NCBI GenBank assembly: GCA_900317065.1
Contig: ONFK01000005.1
Span: 1-20,955, forward strand
DNA: 20,955 bases
From: an uncultured Bacteroidales bacterium
Lineage (GTDB): Bacteria > Bacteroidota > Bacteroidia > Bacteroidales > UBA932
Direction: 5' to 3'
Each line of letters opens with the position of its first letter. Positions within the stretch are counted from its first letter, which is position 1. The notes below the pieces were generated by a model, which worked only from the letters and a program-made list of their open reading frames with translations, had not been told where the DNA came from and searched no databases. This document shows positions 1 through 7,615 of this stretch, one piece after another. A program made the translations under genes and the position numbers.

Positions 1-1105
1 CCAGGAAAAGGTTTTCGACGAGTCTGGACTCCAGCGTAGGATTCAACTGTGACGGGTCGAAATAATCATATTCCACAGCATAAGCCGGACGGAAAATCCT
101 GACATTCTCCAGACCCTCTATACAATGAAGGGCATCAATCTGAATGTCCAGAGGAAGAGAAGAAGAAAAACCCTGGAGATAATACTCATTTGTCCATCGT
201 CCCTCAGGTTCGAGAAACAGCTGATGAGCATTGTTCTCCGGAAAAACCCTCAACTTGTCCTCGATACTCGGGCAATACCTGGGCCCTTTCCCGTGAATGA
301 TTCCGGTGAACAAAGGAGAATCCTTAAACCCGGAACGTAAAACATCGTGGACTCTTTCGTTCGTGTGAAGAATATAACAATTCATCTGTCTGCCTTCCTT
401 CTGGACAGAAGACAAAACAGGAAGAAATGAGAAGCGGTCTGGATTTTCATCTCCGAACTGGACGGCGAGACGGGAAACATCGACGGATGAAATATCTATT
501 CTCGGAGGAGTTCCCGTTTTCATCCTTCCGGTATTGACTCCCCTTTCGGCAAGTTGTTCCGTCAGACCGGTCGAAGGTTTCTCGCCTATACGGCCCCCGG
601 CAAAAACATTGCGTCCTATAAAAATCTTTCCTCCCAGGAAGGTCCCGGCAGTCAGAATAAGCGCCTGACACTTGAAAATTGCCCCTGTATTTGTCCGAAC
701 TCCGCATATTTTTGAATTCTCAAAGAGAAAAGACACAGCCAAATCCTCGTAAATATCTAATTTACAGCAACTTTCGAGAATTTTGCGCCAGGTAAGGGAA
801 AATTGGATTTTATCGCACTGCGCACGAGGGCTCCACATCGCCGGTCCCTTGCTCTTATTGAGCATGCGAAACTGCAGTGTGGTAGCATCTGTCACAATCC
901 CGGTATAGCCGCCCAAAGCATCTATTTCCTTGACTATCTGACCTTTAGCTATACCTCCTATGGCTGGATTGCAGCTCATTTTCGCAAATCCCAGCATATC
1001 CATGGAGATAAGGAGGACTGAACGGCCAAGGTTTGCAGCCGCCATGGCAGCCTCGCAGCCGGCGTGTCCGCCACCGATGACGATGATATCGTAAGACTTC
1101 TCCAT
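1..1105 (-). CDS. mnmG: tRNA uridine-5-carboxymethylaminomethyl modification enzyme MnmG (GidA), N-terminal part
   Basis: MnmG is the FAD-binding partner of MnmE; together they install the carboxymethylaminomethyl group on U34 of certain tRNAs, in the cytoplasm. About 368 codons are visible, reading without a stop from an ATG at 1105 to the left edge, so the gene is cut by the window, not broken. Visible signatures are the FAD dinucleotide motif GGGHAGCEAA (residues 11-20), CNPAIGGIAKG (45-55), GRMKTGTPPRID, and the YCPSIEDK and LEPEG motifs further along. The family is about 620 aa, so roughly the last 40% is missing. The start shares one base with the ybeY stop (TAATG), which suggests translational coupling and fixes the start. 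Base composition looks more AT-rich than in the genes to the right. Identification is very secure. Confidence 0.96.
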   Translation of the reverse strand, partial: MEKSYDIIVIGGGHAGCEAAMAAANLGRSVLLISMDMLGFAKMSCNPAIGGIAKGQIVKEIDALGGYTGIVTDATTLQFRMLNKSKGPAMWSPRAQCDKIQFSLTWRKILESCCKLDIYEDLAVSFLFENSKICGVRTNTGAIFKCQALILTAGTFLGGKIFIGRNVFAGGRIGEKPSTGLTEQLAERGVNTGRMKTGTPPRIDISSVDVSRLAVQFGDENPDRFSFLPVLSSVQKEGRQMNCYILHTNERVHDVLRSGFKDSPLFTGIIHGKGPRYCPSIEDKLRVFPENNAHQLFLEPEGRWTNEYYLQGFSSSLPLDIQIDALHCIEGLENVRIFRPAYAVEYDYFDPSQLNPTLESRLVENLFL

Positions 1106-1539
1106 TATTTGGCTACTCCGCAGACAGTCGGACGCTGAGACAGATAATAATCTTCCTTGGAACGCATGATCTTCTTTTCCGAATCGGAGTGATCGTCATA
1201 GCCGATGAGGTGAAGAACTCCATGAACGATCACCCTGTTCAACTCTTCGGTAAACTCAGTTCCGTAGAACGAGGCATTATCTCTGACCGAATCGATACTA
1301 ATGAACAGGTCGCCTGAAAGAATATCGTCCTCGCAATAATCGAAGGTGATTATATCGGTGAAATAGTCGTGCTGGAGGTACTTCATGTTCACATCCAGAA
1401 TATAATTGTCGGAACAGAAGATAATGTTGATATCCCCAACTCTACGCACCTCGCTCTCGGCGACGAACTTGATCCACCTGTTATTGAGGAGTTTGCCTTT
1501 GAATTCAAAGTTGATATCTTCGGAATAATAACGAATCAT
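1105..1539 (-). CDS. ybeY: Endoribonuclease YbeY (rRNA maturation factor)
   Basis: YbeY is a metal-dependent endoribonuclease needed for 16S rRNA 3'-end maturation and ribosome quality control. The 144-aa product carries the UPF0054 hallmark HGVLHLIGYDDH. H106 and H110 are two metal ligands; the usual third-histidine position holds D116, followed by H117. From memory, other Bacteroidota also have Asp at this point. The motif LQHDYFTDIITFDY (55-68) is typical. The frame stays open upstream to an ATG at 1590, but a promoter is centred near 1575, so that ATG lies upstream of the predicted transcript. The ATG at 1539 (protein beginning MIRYYSEDI) matches the normal family N-terminus. It is the first gene of a ybeY-mnmG operon. 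Confidence 0.94.
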   Translation of the reverse strand: MIRYYSEDINFEFKGKLLNNRWIKFVAESEVRRVGDINIIFCSDNYILDVNMKYLQHDYFTDIITFDYCEDDILSGDLFISIDSVRDNASFYGTEFTEELNRVIVHGVLHLIGYDDHSDSEKKIMRSKEDYYLSQRPTVCGVAK

Positions 1540-1559
1540 AATGGCATAGTTTTCGCTTG

Positions 1560-1591
1560 CAAAGTTAAAAGCAAGCAGAGAGAAATGCAAA
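1560..1591 (-). promoter_or_regulatory. Bacteroidota-type promoter for ybeY-mnmG
   Basis: On the minus strand TTTG (1591-1588) is followed after exactly 20 bp by TAACTTTG (1567-1560), a full match to the Bacteroidota -33/-7 consensus TTTG / TAnnTTTG. The predicted transcript would start about 7 nt further on, near 1553, leaving a leader of roughly 14 nt before the ybeY ATG at 1539. Confidence 0.75.
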
Positions 1592-1595
1592 AAAA

Positions 1596-1626
1596 TTGGA
1601 AATCAAATTTATTATTCATACCTTTG
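1596..1626 (+). promoter_or_regulatory. Bacteroidota-type promoter for tonB
   Basis: TTG (1596-1598) is followed after 20 bp by TACCTTTG (1619-1626), a full -7 match. The predicted start near 1633 gives a leader of about 25 nt, AT-rich as usual in this phylum. Its -33 box lies only 4 bp from the -33 box of the divergent ybeY promoter. Confidence 0.77.
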
Positions 1627-1658
1627 AAATTCAGTATAGACTATAAGATATAAGAAAT

Positions 1659-2348
1659 ATGGAAGTCAAGAAATCAGAAAAAGCCAGCCTGGGGAACAAA
1701 AGATTGCTCTTCACGGAGATCGGTTTCGTCGTTGCGCTGCTCGTTGTCTATGGTGCATTCGAGTATAGCTCAAAGGACAAACAGACAAAGGTACTCGAAG
1801 CTGAAGTAGTTGCAGTCGAAGAGGAAGAATTGATTCCTATCACTCAGGAAACCCCTCCTCCGCCGCCGGAAACTCCTCAGATCCCCGTCCTTTCCGACAA
1901 TATCGACATCGTCGATGACGACCTCCTGGTAGAAGATACCATCCTCAACCTTGAGGACGATGCAAACCTTGGTGTAGAAATCAGGGAATACGTCGAGCAG
2001 GTTGAAGAAGAGGTTATCGAAGAAGAGGCCATTCCCTTCCAGTTGGTGGAACAGAAACCCGGATTTATGGGCGGCGATGCCAATGCATTCTCCAAATGGG
2101 TTAACGAGCGTCTCCAGTATCCTGAAATCGCAAAGGAAAATGGTATTCAGGGTCGTGTCCTTCTCCAGTTCGTAGTAGGTGCAGACGGCAAGGTTTCCAA
2201 TGTAAAAGTCGTGCGTGGCGTAGACCCCGCTCTCGACAAGGAAGCAGTACGCGTTGTCCAGAGTTCTCCTAAATGGACTCCCGGAAAGCAGCGTGACCGC
2301 GCAGTTAAGGTAACCTATACCTTCCCTGTAATCTTCCAGTTAAGGTAA
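1659..2348 (+). CDS. tonB: Energy transducer TonB
   Basis: TonB couples the inner-membrane proton-motive force to TonB-dependent outer-membrane transporters. The 229-aa product has a short basic cytoplasmic N-terminus, one transmembrane helix (about residues 16-34), a brief proline run (PPPPPETP, about 67-74), a long acidic periplasmic linker rich in Glu and Asp, and a C-terminal TonB domain from about residue 140 to the end, including YPEIAKENGIQGRV and the closing TYTFPVIFQL strand. The acidic linker is usual in Bacteroidota TonB proteins. No exbB or exbD gene is adjacent, so this is a stand-alone copy with its own promoter and a terminator directly downstream. Which receptors it serves cannot be told from here. 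Confidence 0.93.
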   Translation: MEVKKSEKASLGNKRLLFTEIGFVVALLVVYGAFEYSSKDKQTKVLEAEVVAVEEEELIPITQETPPPPPETPQIPVLSDNIDIVDDDLLVEDTILNLEDDANLGVEIREYVEQVEEEVIEEEAIPFQLVEQKPGFMGGDANAFSKWVNERLQYPEIAKENGIQGRVLLQFVVGADGKVSNVKVVRGVDPALDKEAVRVVQSSPKWTPGKQRDRAVKVTYTFPVIFQLR

Positions 2349-2370
2349 TTTTCAGATTAATGATTTTCAA

Positions 2371-2398
2371 GGCCGTCCCCAACCGGATGGCCTTTTTT
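2371..2398 (+). terminator. Intrinsic terminator after tonB
   Basis: GGCCGTCC (2371-2378) pairs with GGATGGCC (2385-2392), with one G-T wobble and a 6-nt loop, and is followed by a run of six T. It ends only 8 bp before the hflX start, and no TAnnTTTG promoter was found between tonB and hflX. It may therefore act as a leaky attenuator between the two genes. Confidence 0.82.
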
Positions 2399-2406
2399 AA
2401 ATAAGA

Positions 2407-3600
2407 ATGTTCGAAACCAGACAACACTCCGAAGAAAAGGCAGTATTCGTAGGAATCATACGCCAGAACGACGATGAATCCAAGATAATGGAATATCTGG
2501 AAGAATTGGAATTCCTGGCGGAAACGGCCGGCGCAAAAGGAGACAGGAAGTTTGTTCAAAGAGTGGACAAACCCGAGAAATCGACTTATATTAGGAGCGG
2601 TAAACTCGCTGAAATACAGCAGTATTGCGAAGAAAACGATATCTCTTACTGCATCTTCGACGATGAACTCACCGGAATGCAGCAGCGCAATATAGAGAAG
2701 GTTATAAAATCCGCGAAAGTAATAGACCGCACCAGTCTGATACTCGAAATATTCACCCAGCGCGCACAGACGGCATATGCCAAGACGCAGGTGGAAATCG
2801 CCCACCTGAACTACATGCTGCCGAGGCTCGCCGGCATGTGGACCCACCTCGAAAGACAACGTGGTGGCGTCGGTACCAGAGGCGGTATGGGCGAAACCCA
2901 GATAGAGGTGGACCGCCGTATCGTAAAACAGCGTATAAGCCGTCTAAAAGAAGAACTGAGCAAGATAGACAGGCAGATGGCCACACAGCGCGGAAACCGC
3001 GGGAAACTCGTGCGTCTGGCCCTTGTAGGCTATACGAACGTAGGCAAGAGCACACTCATGAATCTGCTTGCAAAATCAGATGTATTCGCGGAGAACAAAC
3101 TCTTCGCAACCCTCGACACCACGGTAAGGAAAGTAGTCATAGAAAACGTCCCCTTCCTGCTCAGCGATACGGTAGGATTCATACGCAAACTCCCCACCCA
3201 GCTGATAGAAGCTTTCAAAAGCACCCTGGACGAGGTTCGCGAAGCCGATATACTCGTGCACGTGGTAGATATATCCCATCCCGATTTCGAAGAACAGATG
3301 CAGGTGGTGGAGAAAACCCTGCAGGAAATAGGAGCCGGAAACAAGCCGGTATACGTAGTATTCAACAAGATAGACGCATACCACTATGAAGAATACGACG
3401 AGTTCTCACTGGAACCCAGGACCAAACTCAACCGCACTCTGGACGAGCTGAAAAACAGCTGGATAGCACAGGAAAAAACTCCCTGCATATTCATCTCGGC
3501 AATCAACAGGACGGGATTGGAAAAACTCCGCCACGACATCTACAAGATGGTGGCGGAGATACATGCAGGACGTTATCCTTTCAATAACTTCCTATTCTGA
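2407..3600 (+). CDS. hflX: GTPase HflX
   Basis: HflX is a ribosome-associated GTPase that splits stalled or heat-damaged 70S ribosomes. The 397-aa product has the N-terminal HflX domain, the family hallmark GGVGTRGGMGETQIE (starting near residue 153), a helical linker, and a G domain: G1 GYTNVGKST (208-216), G3 DTVGF (254-258), G4 NKID (320-323), and a G5-like SAIN near 364. Length is normal for the family. The ATG at 2407 follows the tonB terminator directly. The gene is convergent with frdB, and their coding ends overlap by 9 bp, leaving no room for a dedicated terminator. Confidence 0.96.
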   Translation: MFETRQHSEEKAVFVGIIRQNDDESKIMEYLEELEFLAETAGAKGDRKFVQRVDKPEKSTYIRSGKLAEIQQYCEENDISYCIFDDELTGMQQRNIEKVIKSAKVIDRTSLILEIFTQRAQTAYAKTQVEIAHLNYMLPRLAGMWTHLERQRGGVGTRGGMGETQIEVDRRIVKQRISRLKEELSKIDRQMATQRGNRGKLVRLALVGYTNVGKSTLMNLLAKSDVFAENKLFATLDTTVRKVVIENVPFLLSDTVGFIRKLPTQLIEAFKSTLDEVREADILVHVVDISHPDFEEQMQVVEKTLQEIGAGNKPVYVVFNKIDAYHYEEYDEFSLEPRTKLNRTLDELKNSWIAQEKTPCIFISAINRTGLEKLRHDIYKMVAEIHAGRYPFNNFLF

Positions 3601-4335
3601 GAACTTAGCCTTCAGGAATTCGCGGTTAAGCCTTGCTATGTGAGCCACCGATATGCCCTTAGGGCATTCAAGCTCGCAGGCGCGGGTATTGGTGCAGTTA
3701 CCGAATCCGAGTTCGTCCATTTTCGCAACCATGGCACGGGCGCGCTTGGCAGCCTCGACCTTACCCTGAGGAAGCAGGGCGAGAGAACTTACGCGGGCTG
3801 CTACGAACAGCATCGCGGAGCCGTTCTTGCAAGTAGCGACGCAGGCACCGCAACCGATGCAGGCGGCAGCGTCCATACTCTCCTCCGCGGTATCGTGACC
3901 GATGAGGATATTATTGGCATCCTGGGCGGCACCGGTGCGGACAGAAATAAAACCACCAGCCTGGAGAATCTTGTCGTATGCACGGCGGTCCACCACAAGG
4001 TCCTTGATTACAGGGAATGCGGAACTCCTCCAGGGCTCTACGGTAATGGTCGCACCATCCTTGAAATGGCGCATGAAGAGCTGGCAGGTGGTGACATGAT
4101 CGTCCGGACCATGTGCACGGCCGTCAATATAGAGTGAGCAGGCGCCGCAGATACCCTCGCGGCAGTCGTGATCGAAAGAAACGGGATCTATACCCTCACG
4201 GATCAACTTCTCGTTGAGAATATCGAGCATCTCAAGGAAGGACGCATCGGACTCGATGTCGTCGATGTGATAGGTTTCGAAATGGCCTTTTGCCTTGGCG
4301 TTACGCTGACGCCATATCTTAACATTGAAATTCAT
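3592..4335 (-). CDS. frdB: Fumarate reductase / succinate dehydrogenase iron-sulfur subunit
   Basis: This electron-transfer subunit carries the [2Fe-2S], [4Fe-4S] and [3Fe-4S] clusters linking the quinone-reactive membrane anchor to the flavoprotein. In the 247-aa product, cysteines 58, 63, 66 and 84 (CREGICGAC and VTTC) form the [2Fe-2S] site. Cysteines 159, 162, 165, 169 and 214, 220, 224 (CIGCGACVATC and CTNTRACELECP) form the other two. The gene begins 8 bp after frdA stops, so the two are co-transcribed. In anaerobic Bacteroidales the complex normally works as a quinol:fumarate reductase producing succinate; direction cannot be read from sequence. Its last 9 bp overlap the convergent hflX end. 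Confidence 0.95.
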   Translation of the reverse strand: MNFNVKIWRQRNAKAKGHFETYHIDDIESDASFLEMLDILNEKLIREGIDPVSFDHDCREGICGACSLYIDGRAHGPDDHVTTCQLFMRHFKDGATITVEPWRSSAFPVIKDLVVDRRAYDKILQAGGFISVRTGAAQDANNILIGHDTAEESMDAAACIGCGACVATCKNGSAMLFVAARVSSLALLPQGKVEAAKRARAMVAKMDELGFGNCTNTRACELECPKGISVAHIARLNREFLKAKFSE

Positions 4336-4343
4336 ACTCGTCC

Positions 4344-6290
4344 TTAGTCTTTGTAGTTTCTCGTCTTAACCTCGATGAACTCGTACTTGAGATCTTCCTT
4401 ATGGAGTTCGGGCTCAACACCGTCTCCCTTGTACTCCCACGCGGCTACATACATGAAGTTGGCGTCGTCGCGCTTCGCCTCGCCTTCTTCCGTCTGACTT
4501 TCGATGCGGAAGTGTCCGCCGCAGGACTCCCTGCGGTTAAGGGCATCGTATGCCATAAGCTCGCCGATATCGAAGAAATCTTCCAGACGCAGAGCCTTCT
4601 CGAGTTCCTGGTTGAACTCGAACTGGGTTCCGGGAACCTTCACATCCTTGTAGAAGCGCTCGCGGAGTTCCTTGATCTTGGCAATGGCGGTCTTGAGACC
4701 TTCCTCGTCGCGTGCCATACCCACATATTCCCACATGATATGGCCGAGTTCCTTGTGCAGGGAATCCACGGTCTCCGTTCCCTTGATGGAGAACAGACGG
4801 TCGATGCGGGCCTGGACGGCCTTCTCCGCGACGGCAAATTCAGGAGCATTGATATCGGTCTTGGGCTCCGCGAACTTGTGCGAGAGATAATCGCCGATGG
4901 TGACGGGGATGACGAAGTAACCGTCGGCCAGACCCTGCATGAGGGCGGATGCGCCGAGGCGGTTTCCACCGTGATCCGAGAAGTTGGCCTCACCTATCGC
5001 GTACAGGCCGGGGATAGTAGTCTGCAGATCGTAGTCAACCCAGATACCGCCCATAGTGTAGTGGATGGCGGGATATATCATCATAGGCTCCTCCCAAGGG
5101 GAAGAAGCGGTGATCTTCTCGTACATCTCGAAGAGATTTCCGTAGCGCTCGGCGACCTTCTGGTGGCCAAGACGGCGGATGGCGTCGGAGAAGTCGAGGA
5201 ATACGGCCTTACCCGTCTCGTTCACGCCGAAACCGGCATCGCAACGCTCCTTGGCAGCACGCGAAGCGACGTCGCGGGGAACCAGGTTGCCGAATGCGGG
5301 ATAACGGCGCTCGAGATAGTAGTCGCGGTCCTCTTCGGGAATCTGCGAAGCCTTTATCTCGTGCTTGCGAAGTTTCTCCACATCCTCGAGTTTCTTGGGA
5401 ACCCAGATGCGTCCGTCGTTACGCAGCGACTCGCTCATAAGGGTAAGCTTGCACTGCTGGTCGCCGTGCACAGGGATGCAGGTAGGGTGAATCTGCGCGA
5501 AACAGGGATTGGCAAAGTAAGCTCCCTTGCGGTAGCACTGCATGGCAGCGGAGCCGTTGCTGTTCATGGCGTTGGTGGAGAGGAAATAGGTATTTCCATA
5601 ACCGCCTGTAGCGATGACGACCGCATGGGCTCCGAAGCGCTCCAGCTGGCCGGTGACCAGGTTGCGGGCGATGATACCCTTGGCCTCACCGTTGATGACG
5701 ACGAGGTCGAGCATCTCGTGACGGGGATAGCTCTTTACGGTACCTGCCGCAATCTCCTTGTTCAGAGATGCATAGGCACCGAGAAGGAGCTGCTGTCCGG
5801 TTTGACCGCGGGCATAGAAGGTACGGCTCACCTGAACGCCGCCGAAGGAACGGTTGGCAAGATATCCGCCGTATTCGCGTGCGAAGGGAATACCCTGGGC
5901 GACGCACTGGTCGATGATGGCAGCACTCACCTCTGCAAGGCGGTATACGTTCGCCTCGCGGGCACGATAGTCGCCGCCTTTGATAGTGTCGTAGAAAAGC
6001 CTGTAGACGGAGTCGTTGTCGTTCTGGTAGTTCTTGGCTGCATTGATACCGCCCTGTGCCGCGATGGAGTGTGCGCGACGGGGAGAATCGCTGATGCAGA
6101 AAACCTTGACATTGTAGCCGAGTTCGCCTAGAGAAGCAGCTGCAGATGCGCCGCCGAGACCGGTACCGACCACGATGATCTCGAGTTTACGCTTGTTGTT
6201 GGGACTGACCAGATGAATTTCCGATTTGCGCTTAGTCCATTTCTCGGACAGCGGACCGTCAGGAATCTTAGAGATAAGTTTATCTGCCAT
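4344..6290 (-). CDS. frdA: Fumarate reductase / succinate dehydrogenase flavoprotein subunit
   Basis: This is the catalytic subunit interconverting fumarate and succinate. The 648-aa product has the FAD-binding GTGLGG (42-47), HSIAAQGGINA with H74 as the expected covalent FAD attachment site, the substrate-site motif HPTCIPVHGDQQ, and YTMGGIWVDYD plus GGNRLGASAL near the C-terminal half. It resembles the type-B enzymes of Bacteroidota and epsilonproteobacteria. The frame is open upstream to 6347, but a promoter at 6317-6347 covers the upstream ATGs, so the ATG at 6290 (MADKLISKI) is chosen. Type-B complexes use one dihaem cytochrome b anchor (FrdC/SdhC), normally encoded just upstream; here ruvB sits there instead. 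Confidence 0.95.
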   Translation of the reverse strand: MADKLISKIPDGPLSEKWTKRKSEIHLVSPNNKRKLEIIVVGTGLGGASAAASLGELGYNVKVFCISDSPRRAHSIAAQGGINAAKNYQNDNDSVYRLFYDTIKGGDYRAREANVYRLAEVSAAIIDQCVAQGIPFAREYGGYLANRSFGGVQVSRTFYARGQTGQQLLLGAYASLNKEIAAGTVKSYPRHEMLDLVVINGEAKGIIARNLVTGQLERFGAHAVVIATGGYGNTYFLSTNAMNSNGSAAMQCYRKGAYFANPCFAQIHPTCIPVHGDQQCKLTLMSESLRNDGRIWVPKKLEDVEKLRKHEIKASQIPEEDRDYYLERRYPAFGNLVPRDVASRAAKERCDAGFGVNETGKAVFLDFSDAIRRLGHQKVAERYGNLFEMYEKITASSPWEEPMMIYPAIHYTMGGIWVDYDLQTTIPGLYAIGEANFSDHGGNRLGASALMQGLADGYFVIPVTIGDYLSHKFAEPKTDINAPEFAVAEKAVQARIDRLFSIKGTETVDSLHKELGHIMWEYVGMARDEEGLKTAIAKIKELRERFYKDVKVPGTQFEFNQELEKALRLEDFFDIGELMAYDALNRRESCGGHFRIESQTEEGEAKRDDANFMYVAAWEYKGDGVEPELHKEDLKYEFIEVKTRNYKD

Positions 6291-6316
6291 TTTATGTTCG
6301 GTTATTAAAAAGTCTG

Positions 6317-6347
6317 CAATTTTACTCATTTTTAGCGAGAAGAGCAA
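6317..6347 (-). promoter_or_regulatory. Promoter for frdAB
   Basis: On the minus strand TTG (6347-6345) is followed after exactly 20 bp by TAAAATTG (6324-6317), one mismatch from TAnnTTTG. It lies between the ruvB stop and the frdA ATG, giving a leader of about 20 nt. It implies that frdAB need not depend on read-through from ruvB. Confidence 0.65.
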
Positions 6348-6349
6348 GT

Positions 6350-7375
6350 TCAGAAGAGAGTATTCTCGTCCTCTCCACCCTTCTTTACGCCCAAATGCCT
6401 GTATGCAAGGTCCGTCGCGATGCGTCCGCGCTGGGTACGCAGTATGAATCCCTCCTTGATGAGAAAAGGCTCGTACACCTCTTCGTAGGTACCCTGGTCT
6501 TCACTGATGGCCGTGGCAAGCGTATTCGCCCCAACAGGCCCGCCCTTGAACTTCTCTATCATCGTGCGGAGTATCTTGTTGTCGATGGAATCCAGTCCGA
6601 GGGTGTCGATATGGAGTTTGTCCAGGGCGTACCTGGCAATCCCGAGGTCTATCACCCCGCTGCCTTCCACCTGGGCGAAATCCCTCACGCGGCGCAGCAG
6701 GCTGTTGCAGATACGCGGCGTTCCGCGGCTGCGCATGGCTATCTCCTTCGCCGCCGAATCCTCGATTTCCACCTTCAGGATGCGCGCGCTGCGACGCACT
6801 ATCTTCACCAGATCCGCAGTGTCGTAGTATTCCATGGGACAGGTGATCCCGAACCTGGCACGCAGAGGAGCGGTAAGCAGACCGCTGCGGGTGGTAGCGC
6901 CCACTAAAGTAAAAGGATTCAGGGAGATACGTACGGAACGCGCGCCCGGCCCCTTGTCTATCATTATATCTATGACGAAATCCTCCATGGCGGAGTAGAG
7001 ATACTCCTCCACCTCCGGAGAAAGACGATGAATCTCATCGATAAACAGCACGTCGCCCGGCTCCAGCGAAGTCAGCAGGCCGGCAAGATCGCCCGGCCGG
7101 TCGAGCACTGGGCCCGAGGTGATCTTCATGTTCACCCCCATCTCGTTCGCGATGATATGAGCGAGCGTAGTCTTTCCCAGACCGGGAGGACCGTGGAAAA
7201 GGGTATGATCCAGAGTTTCTCCGCGAAGCTTCGCGGCCTTGATATAGACCCTCAGGTTGGACACGATTTCGCTCTGTCCCGTAAAATCTTCCAGCTCTGT
7301 CGGGCGGATAATTCCATCTAATTCCTTATCTTTGCCTTCGTTTGTATCGCGGGGGTTGAAATCGGACATCGGCAT
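6350..7375 (-). CDS. ruvB: Holliday junction branch migration helicase RuvB
   Basis: RuvB is the AAA+ motor of the RuvABC complex that drives branch migration of Holliday junctions. The 341-aa product has Walker A GPPGLGKTT (62-70), Walker B DEIH (113-116), the sensor and arginine-finger stretch GATTRSGLLTAPLRARFG (about 159-176), and the C-terminal winged helix ending near YRHLG. Length is normal. The start could be the ATG at 7375 (MPMSDF) or at 7369 (MSDF), and nothing in the sequence separates them. ruvA and ruvC are not adjacent. The gene diverges from mfd across a 240-bp AT-rich gap and is followed by frdAB after about 60 bp with a separate promoter. Confidence 0.96.
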   Translation of the reverse strand: MPMSDFNPRDTNEGKDKELDGIIRPTELEDFTGQSEIVSNLRVYIKAAKLRGETLDHTLFHGPPGLGKTTLAHIIANEMGVNMKITSGPVLDRPGDLAGLLTSLEPGDVLFIDEIHRLSPEVEEYLYSAMEDFVIDIMIDKGPGARSVRISLNPFTLVGATTRSGLLTAPLRARFGITCPMEYYDTADLVKIVRRSARILKVEIEDSAAKEIAMRSRGTPRICNSLLRRVRDFAQVEGSGVIDLGIARYALDKLHIDTLGLDSIDNKILRTMIEKFKGGPVGANTLATAISEDQGTYEEVYEPFLIKEGFILRTQRGRIATDLAYRHLGVKKGGEDENTLF

Positions 7376-7394
7376 CAGTTTTTAATTCCAAATA

Positions 7395-7402
7395 CAAATA
7401 TA
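7395..7402 (-). promoter_or_regulatory. Probable -7 element of the ruvB promoter
   Basis: On the minus strand this reads TATATTTG, a full match to TAnnTTTG, about 20 nt before the ruvB ATG at 7375. No clear TTG lies 19-21 bp upstream, so only the -7 box is called. Confidence 0.5.
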
Positions 7403-7514
7403 GTTCTTTTTATTTTTAAAAGTTATTTTGTTGTTTGGGTTGTTAAAAAGTTGATAACTTCATAACCAACTGATTCACAATAAAATATATTTAAAAATAT
7501 TGTTAATAAGTCTG

Positions 7515-7532
7515 CTTTCAACCTTTTGAAAG
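7515..7532. repeat. Short inverted repeat in the ruvB-mfd intergenic region
   Basis: CTTTCAA (7515-7521) and TTGAAAG (7526-7532) form a perfect 7-bp inverted repeat with a 4-nt spacer. It lacks a T-run and no gene ends here, so it is more like an operator or a structural element than a terminator. Chance is also possible. Confidence 0.4.
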
Positions 7533-7615
7533 ATTGTTATAAAAACGGGTGACCGACTTATGAAGAAGATATAAACAGAGTTATCAACATTTTTTGAACT
7601 GAGTTTTTATATTCA

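Larger units (their letters stand above)
7376..7615. other. AT-rich divergent intergenic region with DnaA-box-like words (possible origin or regulatory region)
   Basis: This 240-bp non-coding stretch separates ruvB from mfd and has no plausible small gene. It holds four words close to the DnaA box TTATNCACA: 7450-7458 (minus, TTATCAACT-like, two mismatches), 7471-7479 (TGATTCACA, one mismatch), 7501-7509 (minus, TTATTAACA, one mismatch) and 7581-7589 (TTATCAACA, one mismatch). Between the second and third is an almost pure A/T run (7480-7508) that could be a duplex-unwinding element. None is a perfect box, and AT-rich DNA yields such words by chance, so an origin role is only a hypothesis. 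No full-consensus promoter for mfd was found here. Confidence 0.35.

Noticed and set aside
125..1021. Small open frames within the mnmG region (125-340, 447-707, 803-1021)
   Set aside because: All lie in other frames of mnmG, which reads uninterrupted from 1105 to the window edge with full motif support.
1540..1590. The longer YbeY start at 1590 (17 extra residues)
   Set aside because: The predicted promoter lies at 1560-1591, so this ATG would not be transcribed, and the family N-terminus begins at 1539.
4401..6131. A 576-codon open frame antisense to frdA
   Set aside because: Shadow of frdA. The product has no coherent domain, while the opposite strand encodes a full flavoprotein subunit.
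6291..6347. The longer FrdA start at 6347
   Set aside because: It overlaps the predicted -33/-7 boxes, and the extra 19 residues are absent from the usual family start.
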